A stretch of DNA of 44,948 nt from JAURVT01 sp049059935 (GCF_049059935.1 NZ_JBMGQR010000030.1:1-44948); one strand, 5' to 3'; shown: positions 9,256-16,984, counted from the first letter of the stretch. Translations and numbers: made by a program. The notes: generated by a model not told the origin, from the letters alone.

Positions 9256-9354
9256 GGTGGGCTCCTGGGGGCTTGACGGCGGTGGCCATTCCGGTTTCGG
9301 GCGTGGTGCAGCGACGGAGCCGCTCGGTGCTCGGCCCGTTGCTGTGGCGAGAGG

Positions 9355-9471
9355 TCAGTGGCGCTCGGCCTCGGCCCCGCCGCTGGGGGTCGGCGGCACC
9401 GGGGGCGAGAGGCGCTTGCGGGTCCTGCGGGTCTCGGTGAGTGCCTGGGTGAGCAGGAGACGTGACGTCAT
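9355..9471 (-). CDS. Small ORF, 38 aa, unknown
   Basis: This ATG ORF encodes 38 residues starting MTSRLLLTQALTETRRTRKR and ending in a Pro/Gly/Glu tail. The N-terminal half could form a basic amphipathic helix. AGGAAGG lies nine bases before the ATG, very like the AGAAGG motif of the APC permease gene upstream. It sits 21 bp after the permease stop and 99 bp before the ATPase start, all leftward, and it explains why a ribosome-binding site occurs here. Many actinobacterial APC permeases have short companion ORFs, but I do not recognise this sequence. It could be a transporter-associated microprotein or only a spacer ORF. Confidence 0.42.
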   Translation of the reverse strand: MTSRLLLTQALTETRRTRKRLSPPVPPTPSGGAEAERH

Positions 9472-9492
9472 GGGTGGGACCTTCCTGGTGGG

Positions 9493-11037
9493 TCAGATCA
9501 GCTCGCCGGCGGAGGGAAGCGTGTCGGGGTGCTCCTGGGCGTACCGGGGTCCGGCCTGACCCGAGCCGAGGCGGCGGCGCAGCACGAGCAGCCACCACAG
9601 CAGGGCGAGCAGCATGATCCCGGCGAAGACCAGGCCGTTGCCCTCGAACGCGGGGAGGAAGATCAGCACGGCCTCGACGGCGACGAACACGACCAGGCTG
9701 ACGAGGACGACGGGGACCCGGGCTCGGCCCAGGTCGTAGGTTCCCGGCTCGGGCGTCGGGATCCGGTCCTTGGCTGCGGCCACGAGGACTCCGACGGCCT
9801 GGAGCAGGTAGGTGGTGAAGAACGCGAGCGAGGCGATGCCGAGGAAGTAGTTGAACGCCTGCTCGTTGACGAGGGCCGAGAGCAGCAGCAGCACGGACAC
9901 GGCGCCGAGCGAGAGCACGGCCGTGGTGGGGGTCTTGCGCGTCTCCGAGACGTTCCTCAGGGCGCGCGAGAAGGGCATCATGTTGTCGCGCGAGAGCGAG
10001 TAGAGGAGCCTGGTCCCGACCAGCACGTTGGCCAGCAGGCACACCAGGATGTTGGTCAGGGCCACGGCGACCACCAGGCGGGAGAACGCGGGCCCGAGCT
10101 GCTGGCTGATGATCTCCTCGATCGGTGCCGACGAGCTCGCCACCGCGGCGGGGTCCTTGATCGCCAGGACGTAGACCAGGTACATGGCGAACTCGATGAC
10201 GCACGACGCGGCGAACGCGTAGAACATGGTGCGGGGGATGACGCGGCGGGCGTCCTTGGTCTCCTCGGCGACGTCGGCCACCGCCTCGACGCCGACCAGT
10301 CCGAAGAACGGCCCGAGGGCGGCGACCAGCCACGCCACGGCGTAGCTCGAGTGGTCCGCGGGGGTGGCGGCCGTGAAGAGCGAGCTGATGGGTTGTGCGT
10401 CGTTGGTGACGACGAACGCGACCAGCGCCACCACGACGGTCACCCCGATGGTGACGACGAACTCCAGGCCCACACCGATGTTGTTGATGAAGGTGGCCAG
10501 GCGAACGCGGTAGGCGTTGATCAGGACGCACACCGCGACGACACCGATCGCGAGGAAGATCTGGCGCTGCTGGGTGAGCTCCCACTCCATGACGCTGCCG
10601 AGGTAGCCCGCGAAGATGTACCCCAGGCTGGTCATGCCGCTGACCCAGCCGACCAGGGCGGAGAACCCGGTGAACCATCCGAAGCTCGAGCCGTTCAGGC
10701 GGCTCGTCCACTGGTAGGCGTACCCGGCCAGGGGGATCTTCGCCGCGAGGTCGGCGGCGACCAGCGTCCACAGCAGGAACACCGGGATGGCCAGGAACAG
10801 GGTCCAGATGAACGGGGAGCCGGCGTTGGTGTAGCCGGCGCCGAAGCTCGCGAACACGGCCGTGGTGGCGCTGATGGTGGAGAACCCGATCGCGAACGAC
10901 GCGAGCTTGCTGACCGACCGGTCGAGCTTCTGCTCGTACCCGAACTCGGCAAGGCGGGCGTCCTCGTCCTCCCCGGCCTGTCGGGGAGGGGGTGTCAGGT
11001 CGGCGTTCACGCCGGCGCCGGAGACCTTGTCGCTCAT
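9493..11037 (-). CDS. APC-family amino acid/amine permease
   Basis: A 514-residue membrane protein with about twelve hydrophobic segments. The family pattern is clear: LASFAIGFSTISATTAVFASFG in TM1, GWVSGMTSLGYIF, GLVGVEAVADVAEETKDARRVIPR (the conserved VEE-x-PRR-like loop of APC carriers) and LSRDNMMPFSRALRNV. It resembles the eukaryotic-type/ethanolamine-like amine carriers more than the sugar carriers. The ATG giving MSDKVSG is chosen because AGAAGG precedes it; upstream in-frame sequence is not protein-like. It is the first gene of the leftward set that also includes a sugar-type ABC importer and the amide hydrolase, so an amine or amino compound may be a co-substrate or an export product of the pathway. 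Related LysR half-sites lie upstream. Confidence 0.85.
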   Translation of the reverse strand: MSDKVSGAGVNADLTPPPRQAGEDEDARLAEFGYEQKLDRSVSKLASFAIGFSTISATTAVFASFGAGYTNAGSPFIWTLFLAIPVFLLWTLVAADLAAKIPLAGYAYQWTSRLNGSSFGWFTGFSALVGWVSGMTSLGYIFAGYLGSVMEWELTQQRQIFLAIGVVAVCVLINAYRVRLATFINNIGVGLEFVVTIGVTVVVALVAFVVTNDAQPISSLFTAATPADHSSYAVAWLVAALGPFFGLVGVEAVADVAEETKDARRVIPRTMFYAFAASCVIEFAMYLVYVLAIKDPAAVASSSAPIEEIISQQLGPAFSRLVVAVALTNILVCLLANVLVGTRLLYSLSRDNMMPFSRALRNVSETRKTPTTAVLSLGAVSVLLLLSALVNEQAFNYFLGIASLAFFTTYLLQAVGVLVAAAKDRIPTPEPGTYDLGRARVPVVLVSLVVFVAVEAVLIFLPAFEGNGLVFAGIMLLALLWWLLVLRRRLGSGQAGPRYAQEHPDTLPSAGELI

Positions 11038-11130
11038 GTGGACCTTCTTCTGCCACCGACCGCCGGCCCGGTGCCGTGATCGTTGGTCAGCAGTGAACGC
11101 CACCTGGGGTCGTCGAGGAAGGACCGAAGT

Positions 11131-11157
11131 GTTATCTACTCATTGACGACGGTTATC
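11131..11157 (-). promoter_or_regulatory. Candidate LysR half-sites before the APC permease
   Basis: On the minus strand GATAACCG is followed, 13 bases later, by GATAAC. The first half is identical to one arm of the perfect palindrome at 12076-12092. The site lies about 100 bp upstream of the permease ATG and just at the lysR stop codon, so the regulator probably also controls the leftward transport operon. Confidence 0.4.
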
Positions 11158-12058
11158 ACCAGTTGGCGCCGTCCTGGGCGACGCGGCGGCGCATGTGCCG
11201 GACCAGACGTTGCGCCGACGATGACAGCCTGTTCGGCCGCCAGGCGAGCGCCGTGTAGCTGGGGGGGCGATCGGTGATCGGGACGAACACGGTGCCGTGG
11301 CGGCCGTACCGGTCGACCAGCGAGGAGGTGGTGAAGCTGATGCCCACCCCGCGGGCGACGAGGGTCATCTCGGTGTCGTAGGTCGCCGCCTCGGCCACCA
11401 CGGGTGCCGGTCGACCCTGCCGGGCATCGAGCGCGAGCCAGTAGTCGCGCCAGCCGCCCGCGGACAGCGGAGCGGCAATGATGTCCTCGTCGAGCAGCTC
11501 GTCGATCTCCAGCTCCTCGCGGCCCGCCAGTCGGTGCTCGCGAGGCAGGCAGGCGACCCAGCCCTCCTGTGCCACGTTGATGGTCTGGAGGTCGGACACG
11601 TCGACCGGCGGACGGAGCAGGGCGATGTCGGTCGCACCCGACCGCAAGCCGGCGGTGGGGTCGGAGAAGTCGTACTCGGTGGTCTCGATCGCCAGACCCG
11701 GCAGTGACCGGTCCACGCCCTCCAGGAGCCGGAAGAGCAGGTCGGCCCCGGTGCCGGTGAGGTAGCCGATCCGGACCTGCGCATTGCCGGCGAGCTCGTC
11801 CACGACGTCCATCGTGACCTGCACCTCGCGCAGGGCGGAGCGGACGTACGGGAGCCACTGCCGGCCGACCTCGGTGAGCTGGACCGAGTGGGTGTCCCGA
11901 TCGAAGAGCCGGTCGCCGACCAGGCCCTCGAGCTGCCTGATGGCCGACGACAGCGCGGGCTGGGAGATGAACAACCGTTCGGCTGCCCTCCGGTAGTTCA
12001 GCTCGGCGGCCAGCGCCTCGAAGTAGCGCAACAGCCGCAGGCTCACGTCCCTGGCCAC
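11156..12058 (-). CDS. LysR-family transcriptional regulator
   Basis: A 300-residue protein, normal for the family. The N-terminal winged helix has SLRLLRYFEALAAELNYRRA and ERLFISQPALSSAIRQLE (recognition helix about 30-45), then the linker helix and a two-lobe co-inducer domain (about 90-290) with VRIGYLTGTGADLLFRLLEG and TDIALLRPP. The GTG at 12058 is chosen because GGAGGAGG lies seven bases upstream; a much longer reading frame has no support. It is divergent from yjbQ and upstream of the APC/ABC/amidase set, and the promoter palindrome fits the LysR T-N11-A rule. It probably senses an intermediate of the island and controls both arms. LysR control is unusual for polyol clusters, which more often use DeoR-, SorC- or LacI-type proteins. 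Confidence 0.9.
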   Translation of the reverse strand: MARDVSLRLLRYFEALAAELNYRRAAERLFISQPALSSAIRQLEGLVGDRLFDRDTHSVQLTEVGRQWLPYVRSALREVQVTMDVVDELAGNAQVRIGYLTGTGADLLFRLLEGVDRSLPGLAIETTEYDFSDPTAGLRSGATDIALLRPPVDVSDLQTINVAQEGWVACLPREHRLAGREELEIDELLDEDIIAAPLSAGGWRDYWLALDARQGRPAPVVAEAATYDTEMTLVARGVGISFTTSSLVDRYGRHGTVFVPITDRPPSYTALAWRPNRLSSSAQRLVRHMRRRVAQDGANW

Positions 12059-12075
12059 CGACGACCTCCTCCAGT

Positions 12076-12092
12076 GATAACCGACGGTTATC
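12076..12092. promoter_or_regulatory. LysR-box palindrome in divergent promoter
   Basis: GATAACCGACGGTTATC is a perfect 8-1-8 palindrome and contains T-N11-A. It is AT-rich against a GC-rich background and lies 17 bp before the lysR start and 84 bp before yjbQ, the usual place for LysR autoregulation and divergent activation. Confidence 0.68.
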
Positions 12093-12175
12093 TCCTCATC
12101 GTATCTGTCCGCTTCCGTTCGTGGGCGGGTGTGGGCAGGGTTGCCCGTGCCCAGCACCGGATGAAGGAGACGACG

Positions 12176-12673
12176 ATGCCCTGCCACCACGGGTCCAGCA
12201 CCCTCCAGACCCCCGCTCGTCAAGAGTTCTTCGACGTCACCAGCCGGCTGGAGGAGTTCGTGGGCACGACCGGCGTCCGTGACGGCATCGCGGTCGTCTA
12301 CTCCGCGCACACCAGCTGCTGCGTCCTGCTGCAGGAGGAGTCCGAGGACGTCACCTACTACGGGACCCAGCTCGTCCTGCAGGACACCCTGAACGTGCTG
12401 GCCGCGATCGCGCCGCCCACCCGGCACGAGGGCCAGTACCTCCACCCGGGCCCGATCCACATCCGCAACGCCGCCGAGCTGCGCGACGAGCTGCCGGAGT
12501 GGGGCCTGAACACCGACGGCCACATCATCTCCTCCATCCTCGGACGCTCCGAGACCATCCCGGTCGTCGACGGCGCCCTGGTGCTCGGTGAGTTCGGTCG
12601 CGTGTACTTCGGCGACCTCGACTCGGTGCGGGCGCGCGAGCGGACCGTCCACTTCCAGGTCATGGGCGACTGA
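12176..12673 (+). CDS. YjbQ-family (UPF0047) protein
   Basis: A 165-residue protein of the YjbQ/UPF0047 family (PF01894). Landmarks are VVYSAHTSCCVLLQEESED (about 41-59), where the family has HTTA-x-L-x-x-NE, and GHIISSILGRSETIPVVDG and RVYFGDLD in the second half. E. coli YjbQ shows weak thiamin-phosphate-synthase activity, but the family's real role is unsettled. The ATG follows AAGGAGA. The gene is first in the rightward catabolic operon and is separated from the kinase start by a single base, so it is translationally tied to sugar catabolism and not to thiamin genes. It has Cys-Cys next to the conserved His-Thr. I infer a role in handling a pathway intermediate; the evidence is context only. 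Confidence 0.82.
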   Translation: MPCHHGSSTLQTPARQEFFDVTSRLEEFVGTTGVRDGIAVVYSAHTSCCVLLQEESEDVTYYGTQLVLQDTLNVLAAIAPPTRHEGQYLHPGPIHIRNAAELRDELPEWGLNTDGHIISSILGRSETIPVVDGALVLGEFGRVYFGDLDSVRARERTVHFQVMGD

Positions 12674-12674
12674 G

Positions 12675-14129
12675 GTGCTCGTCTACGCCGTCGACGTCGG
12701 CACCACCAACACCAAGGTGGTCCTGTTCGACGGCGACCTCCACCGGCTCGCCGTGTCGTCGGCGCCCGCGGTCTACCACCGCGAGGACGTGAGCGTCGAG
12801 TTCGATGCGTCGACGCTGTTCGAGTCGGTCCTCGACCTGATCCACCAGTGCTCCCGGGCGGTCGCGGACACCTCCGCGCACGACGCCGTCATCGTCCTGA
12901 CCGGTCAGGCCGAGTCCCTGGTCCTCAACGACGAGCACGGTCGGCCGGTGCGCCCGGGGATGTCGTGGCTGGACGACCGGGCGGCGACCTTGGCGGTCGA
13001 GATCGCCGAACGGTTCGGCACCGACGCCGCGTTCGCCGTGACGGGCCAGCCCGTCTCGTCCGCGACCTGGCCGGCAGCGAAGCTCCGTTGGCTCGGTCAT
13101 CACGAGCCGGCGGTTCTCGAGAAGACCGCGGCCGTGCTGATGGTCAAGGACGAGATGATCCGGCGCCTCACCGGCGCGGCGGCAGGTGAGGTCACCACGC
13201 GCGGCTTCACCTACATGTACGACGTCCGCGCCCGGCACCCCTGGTCCGAGATGCTGGACTACCTCGCGGTCGACCCCTCCCAGCTGGCCGAGACGGTCCC
13301 GGCCGGTACCGACGTGGGCGAGGTCCAGGCGGCGGTCCTCGACAGGCTGCCGCGGTCCGCCTCCTACCGCGTCAACGCCGGCGCGCTGGACCACTTCTGC
13401 GCCATGGTCGGCACCGGCTCCTACCGGCCCCGTGTCGTCAGCGAGTCCGCGGGCACCGTCCTGTCGCTCTCGGTCCTCACCGAGGGCTGGACCTTCGACG
13501 AGGACCACAAGGTGTCCTTCCACGCCGGGCTCGAGACCGACGACGTCGTGCTGTTCAACGGCGTCGACAGCGGCGGCGTCGCGCTGGACTGGTACCGGCG
13601 CGAGGGTCTGTCCGACATGGGGTACGACGAGCTCGAGCGTCGGCTCCGGGCCCGAGGCGCAGCGACCGCTCCGATCTTCCTCCCGTACCTCACGGGCGTG
13701 AACCCTCCGGACTTCTTCGCCGACGCCCACGGCGCCTTCCTCGGTCTCACGCTCGGGCACGACCGGATCGATCTGGCCTACGCGGTCGAGGAGGGCATCG
13801 CCCACCTGCTGCACCGCAACGTCGAGTACCTGCAGACGCCCGGACCCCCGGAGATCGTCTCGACCGGCGGAGGTGCCGCGTCGAGCTTCTGGAACCAGCT
13901 CAAGGCCGACGTCTGCGGCGTCGACGTCGTGGTGCCCGACGAGCAGGAGGCCACCTGCCGAGGTGCGGCGGTCCTGGCCCTGAGAGCAGCCGGCGGCATC
14001 GACGACATCGCCGACGCGGCCCACCTCAACCAGCCGGCCGCCGCGCGCTACACGCCCACCGACGTCGTCGGCCGCGCCGAGCGGTACCGCCGGTTCGACG
14101 ACTACCTGAACCGACTGTTCGACCACTGA
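12675..14129 (+). CDS. FGGY-family carbohydrate kinase
   Basis: A 484-residue FGGY kinase (xylulose/glycerol/erythritol kinase family). The phosphate-1 motif VDVGTTNTKVVLFDG is at residues 6-20, VLTGQAESLVL and MSWLDDRA follow, a catalytic-Asp region is at NAGALDHFCAMVG, and the C-terminal ATP motif is STGGGAASSFWNQLKADV. It should transfer phosphate from ATP to a primary hydroxyl of a polyol or ketose. The GTG start lies one base after the yjbQ stop; no good ribosome-binding site exists, fitting coupled translation. The next genes (epimerase and TIM-like) match the order of functions in EryA-EryC-EryH erythritol catabolism, so a four-carbon substrate is a fair guess. Xylulose or apulose kinase cannot be excluded. 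Confidence 0.88.
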   Translation: MLVYAVDVGTTNTKVVLFDGDLHRLAVSSAPAVYHREDVSVEFDASTLFESVLDLIHQCSRAVADTSAHDAVIVLTGQAESLVLNDEHGRPVRPGMSWLDDRAATLAVEIAERFGTDAAFAVTGQPVSSATWPAAKLRWLGHHEPAVLEKTAAVLMVKDEMIRRLTGAAAGEVTTRGFTYMYDVRARHPWSEMLDYLAVDPSQLAETVPAGTDVGEVQAAVLDRLPRSASYRVNAGALDHFCAMVGTGSYRPRVVSESAGTVLSLSVLTEGWTFDEDHKVSFHAGLETDDVVLFNGVDSGGVALDWYRREGLSDMGYDELERRLRARGAATAPIFLPYLTGVNPPDFFADAHGAFLGLTLGHDRIDLAYAVEEGIAHLLHRNVEYLQTPGPPEIVSTGGGAASSFWNQLKADVCGVDVVVPDEQEATCRGAAVLALRAAGGIDDIADAAHLNQPAAARYTPTDVVGRAERYRRFDDYLNRLFDH

Positions 14130-14145
14130 CCGCAAGGAGATCCCC

Positions 14146-14952
14146 ATGTTGCTCGCCTGTTCCTCCCCGATGGTCCCCGGCGACTCGCTCACCGAGAAGG
14201 CCACGCTGCTCAAGCAGTGGGGCTACGACGCGCTCGCCGTGTTCCTGCCCCTGGACGAGTGGACGCCGTCGGTGCGTCGCGAGCTGACGTCGCTGACCAG
14301 CCGCACCGGCGTGCGGCCGGTGGAGTTCGTCCTGACCGACGCCATCTACGGCCACGCGATGTCGAGCGACGACGACCTGCGCAAGAGGTGCCGTGCGATG
14401 TACGTCGAGGCGGCGGAGGTCTGTGCCGAGATCGGCGCCGTCACCGAGATCGAGTACGAGTACGGCGCCCAGGACCCGCTCCCGTTGTTCGAGCCCTTCC
14501 AGCAGCTCGACGACGACCAGAAGCGTGAGTTCGGGGAGTTCTACCGCGAGCTGCTCGACGTCGTCGTCGGGACGCCGGCCAAGGTGCTGCTCGAGCCCCT
14601 GAACCGTTACGAGAGCCGCTACCTCAACCGAGTCGTCGACAACCTCGAGATCATCGAGGCGGTCGAGCACCCCAACGCGGGGTTGTTGCCCGACTCCTTC
14701 CACATGTCGATCGAGGAGGCCCACCTGGGCGATGCGCTCAGGATGGCCGGTGACCGGATCGGCCACGTGCACCTCGGTGACAGCAACCGCACGCTCCCGG
14801 GGCACGGACTTCTCGACTGGGTCGACTTCTTCGCCGCGCTGCGCGAGGTCGGGTTCGACGGTTGCGTCAACCTGGAGTGCTCCACCGAGGGCGACCCGGC
14901 GACGACGCTGCCCGAGACCGCCGCGCGGTTGCGTGAGCTCGTCGCCCCGTGA
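14146..14952 (+). CDS. Sugar phosphate isomerase/epimerase (TIM-barrel, AP endonuclease 2 family)
   Basis: A 268-residue member of the xylose-isomerase-like TIM-barrel family. Metal-site landmarks are VTEIEYEYGA (Glu), LLEPLNRYES (Glu of strand 6), LLPDSFHMSIEE (Asp and His) and IGHVHLGDSNRTLPGHG (His), ending with VNLECST (Glu). It should be a metal-dependent epimerase or isomerase of a sugar phosphate. In Brucella the family member EryC racemises tetrulose-4-phosphate, and this gene sits in the equivalent place after an FGGY kinase. The ATG follows CAAGGAGA, 16 bp after the kinase stop. The next gene overlaps its stop by four bases (GTGA). Substrate assignment is inference. Confidence 0.86.
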   Translation: MLLACSSPMVPGDSLTEKATLLKQWGYDALAVFLPLDEWTPSVRRELTSLTSRTGVRPVEFVLTDAIYGHAMSSDDDLRKRCRAMYVEAAEVCAEIGAVTEIEYEYGAQDPLPLFEPFQQLDDDQKREFGEFYRELLDVVVGTPAKVLLEPLNRYESRYLNRVVDNLEIIEAVEHPNAGLLPDSFHMSIEEAHLGDALRMAGDRIGHVHLGDSNRTLPGHGLLDWVDFFAALREVGFDGCVNLECSTEGDPATTLPETAARLRELVAP

Positions 14953-15641
14953 GCCCGCCGATCCGAGCCCCGTTCTTCGAGATCGGGCCCAAGAACCTCC
15001 TCCGACGTGGCGAGGTCGAGGCGTTGGCCGCAGCCGCGGGAAGGGCGGGCGCGGACCACGACGTCTGCGTCATCCTCACCGTCCCGACGGCGTTCGTCGC
15101 GCCGGTGCACGACCTCGACACGGGCGTCCACGTGATGGCCCAAGGCATGGACCTCGACCTTCCCGGTCCGTCCATGCACCGGGTCACCGCCGAGGCGCTG
15201 GTGGACGCCGGTGCGACGGGCGTGATGCTGAACCACGACGCCGACCCGCTGGAGCCGGACGAGCTCGAGCGTGCGATCGAACGCGCCCAGCAGGTCGGGC
15301 TCAACACGGTCGTCTGCGCCGCGACCGAGGCTGACGCCGTCCGGAGCGCCAGTCTTGGGCCGACGGTGGTGCTGCTCGAACCACCCGAGCTCATCGGCGG
15401 CTCGGACGCCGGCCCACGCACCTGGATCGCGCCCTCCACCGCGGCCGTCCACTCGGCCGCTCCCCACGTGCTCGCCATGCATGCGGGCGGCGTGGCCACG
15501 CCACGCGTCGCCCACGACATCGTCGCCGCCGGAGCCGACGGCACCGGTTCGACGAGCGGCGTGCTCGGCGCCCACGACCCTCTCGCCGCCGCACGAGCCT
15601 TCATCGCCGCCACCCGGGCGGGCTGGGACACCCGGGCGTGA
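14949..15641 (+). CDS. Triosephosphate-isomerase-like sugar phosphate isomerase
   Basis: A 230-residue TIM-family protein, slightly short of glycolytic TpiA (about 250). It begins APFFEIGPKNLL, where the Lys replaces the NxK motif region, has VMLNHDADP as the His segment, LLEPPELIGG as the catalytic-Glu segment (close to the archaeal-type EPPELIG) and STSGVLGAHDP as the phosphate-binding loop. The active residues therefore seem present but the flanks differ from housekeeping TpiA. Family members in tetritol clusters (EryH, LerI) isomerise tetrulose phosphates. The GTG start overlaps the upstream TGA, so the two isomerases are co-translated. This makes successive isomerisations of one phosphorylated ketose likely. 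An RpiB-type enzyme that would finish an erythritol route is not in the window. Confidence 0.8.
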   Translation: MSPPIRAPFFEIGPKNLLRRGEVEALAAAAGRAGADHDVCVILTVPTAFVAPVHDLDTGVHVMAQGMDLDLPGPSMHRVTAEALVDAGATGVMLNHDADPLEPDELERAIERAQQVGLNTVVCAATEADAVRSASLGPTVVLLEPPELIGGSDAGPRTWIAPSTAAVHSAAPHVLAMHAGGVATPRVAHDIVAAGADGTGSTSGVLGAHDPLAAARAFIAATRAGWDTRA

Positions 15642-15696
15642 GACGAGCGCCGGTCCCGCCTGTTTCCACCACCACGACCTCACACCAGGAGAAGAC

Positions 15697-16464
15697 ATGA
15701 ACACCAGCCTCAGCGGTCGCACCGCCGTCGTCACCGGCGGCGCCCGCGGCATCGGCCTGACCCTCGCGCGCTCCCTCGCGGCCGAAGGAGTCAAGGTCGC
15801 ACTCCTCGACCTCCTCGACACGGTCGAGGAGACCGCCCGCGAGCTCGCGTCCGAGACCGGCGTCCAGACGTACGGACAGCGGCTCGACGTGACCGACCAG
15901 TCCGCTGTGGCCGACGCCTTCGAGACCGTCGGGGAGGTGCTCGGTGCTCCTCAGGTCCTGGTGACCGCCGCCGGCATCGAGATCAACGGCGACTCGGTGG
16001 ACGTCACCGCCGAGCAGTGGCGGAAGGTCGTCGACGTCAACCTGGGCGGGACGTTCTTCTCGGCACAGGCCTTCGCGTCGGGTCTGCTGAGGGCCGAGCT
16101 CCCCGGCAGCGCCATCTTCATCGCGTCCATGTCGGGATCCATCGTGAACGTCCCCCAGTGGGCCGCGTCCTACAACTCCTCCAAGGCCGCCGTCAGCCAC
16201 CTCGGCAAGTCGCTGGCCGTGGAATGGGCGCCGGCAGGCATCAGGGTCAACTCGATCTCACCGGGGTACGTCCTCACCGACCTCACCCAGGCGATCCTCG
16301 ACGAGGAGCCGCAGCTGCACGACGACTGGGTCGCGCGCATCCCCCAGGGGCGGATGGCCGACCCGTCCGACCTGACCGGGCTCGTGAACTTCCTGGCATC
16401 GGACGCGTCGAGCTACCTCACCGCTCAGGACATCGTCATCGACGGCGGCTACACGGCCATCTGA
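15697..16464 (+). CDS. SDR-family polyol dehydrogenase
   Basis: A 255-residue classical short-chain dehydrogenase. The NAD(P)-binding motif is TGGARGIG (residues 13-20), followed by LDVTD, TAAGIEING (NAG-like), a catalytic Ser in SMSGSIVNVPQ, YNSSKAAVSHL (YxxxK) and the SPGYVLTDL segment. The Asp in ALLDLLD after strand 2 favours NAD. It looks most like sorbitol/D-threitol dehydrogenases and should oxidise a polyol to the ketose phosphorylated by the FGGY kinase. The ATG follows AGGAGAAG; the gene is 55 bp after the TIM-like gene. It is the last gene of the rightward operon and is followed by a short hairpin. Substrate is inferred from context only. Confidence 0.88.
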   Translation: MNTSLSGRTAVVTGGARGIGLTLARSLAAEGVKVALLDLLDTVEETARELASETGVQTYGQRLDVTDQSAVADAFETVGEVLGAPQVLVTAAGIEINGDSVDVTAEQWRKVVDVNLGGTFFSAQAFASGLLRAELPGSAIFIASMSGSIVNVPQWAASYNSSKAAVSHLGKSLAVEWAPAGIRVNSISPGYVLTDLTQAILDEEPQLHDDWVARIPQGRMADPSDLTGLVNFLASDASSYLTAQDIVIDGGYTAI

Positions 16465-16466
16465 GA

Positions 16467-16485
16467 ACCGGGAGCGGCCCCCGGT
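16467..16485. terminator. Short hairpin between convergent SDR and DUF2231 genes
   Basis: ACCGGG and CCCGGT pair around a seven-base loop immediately after the SDR stop and at the DUF2231 stop. The stem is only 6 bp, so termination is plausible but weakly supported. Confidence 0.35.
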
Positions 16486-16937
16486 CACCTGGCGGCGGCA
16501 GGCGTGTCGCCCCAGGCGGCGCGGGCGCCGGAGTCGCCGACCCGGTAGACCTGGACGCCCGCCGCGACCGAGGCGACGACGGCGAGGACGGCGACGCCCG
16601 TGGTGATGGCCTTGCGGGCGCTGCCGGCCCGGTCGAGCAGCAGCATGACGACCAGGAGCACGACCATCGGGAGTGCGAACCAGAGCAGCTGGTCGCCGAG
16701 CTCGGCGTGCTCGCCGGGGTCGCCGACGCGCTTTTCGAGGGCCTCGCCGCTGGAGGTGGCGACCGGGATCAGGGCCGTGCCGACCACGCCGAGGGCGACG
16801 ACGAGCCAGCCGTAGGTCTGGCGCCAGGCGGGCCGCAACGCGACGACGACGGCCCCGATGATCGTCAGGGGGAGCAGGACGACGACGGCGTGCACCACCA
16901 GGGGGTGCAGGGGCAGGCCGTTGAACGAGTCGAACAC
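16485..16937 (-). CDS. DUF2231 membrane protein, copy 1
   Basis: A 150-residue DUF2231 protein with four hydrophobic segments (about 14-34, 44-62, 85-101, 111-130). It begins with the family signature FNGLPLHPLVVH, whose two His residues could bind heme or metal, and has GDQLLWFALPM before the third segment. The GTG start is preceded by GAAGGAGA five bases away. The function of the family is unknown; a redox or energy-coupling membrane role is guesswork. A second copy at 36266-36715 differs at only about 30 of 149 positions and uses the same GTG start. Both sit beside two-component systems. A perfect 12-bp inverted repeat abuts this copy's ribosome-binding site. Confidence 0.84.
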   Translation of the reverse strand: MFDSFNGLPLHPLVVHAVVVLLPLTIIGAVVVALRPAWRQTYGWLVVALGVVGTALIPVATSSGEALEKRVGDPGEHAELGDQLLWFALPMVVLLVVMLLLDRAGSARKAITTGVAVLAVVASVAAGVQVYRVGDSGARAAWGDTPAAAR

Positions 16938-16947
16938 GAGGTCTCCT

Positions 16948-16984
16948 TCGGGCAGGACCGTCCGCGGTGGAGGGTCCTGCCCGA
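16948..16984. promoter_or_regulatory. 12-bp perfect inverted repeat upstream of DUF2231 copy 1
   Basis: TCGGGCAGGACC and GGTCCTGCCCGA are separated by 13 bases. In the DUF2231 transcript the hairpin would end right at the GAAGGAGA ribosome-binding site. It may be an operator in the divergent promoter or an RNA structure affecting translation. Its AGGACC/GGTCCT cores recur at 40358-40376. Confidence 0.5.

Noticed and set aside
9529..11079. Long plus-strand frame opposite the APC permease
   Set aside because: The permease has clear membrane helices and family motifs; the opposite frame is acidic-basic repeats from complementing them.
12176..12673. Thiamin biosynthesis or a TPP riboswitch near yjbQ
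   Set aside because: No thi gene or TPP-type leader is seen; the 84 bp between the LysR palindrome and the ATG is too short and lacks the conserved riboswitch segments.
14949..15641. Housekeeping glycolytic TpiA
   Set aside because: It is shorter, starts FEIGPKN rather than the NWK pattern, and is co-translated with a sugar epimerase instead of sitting with gap and pgk.
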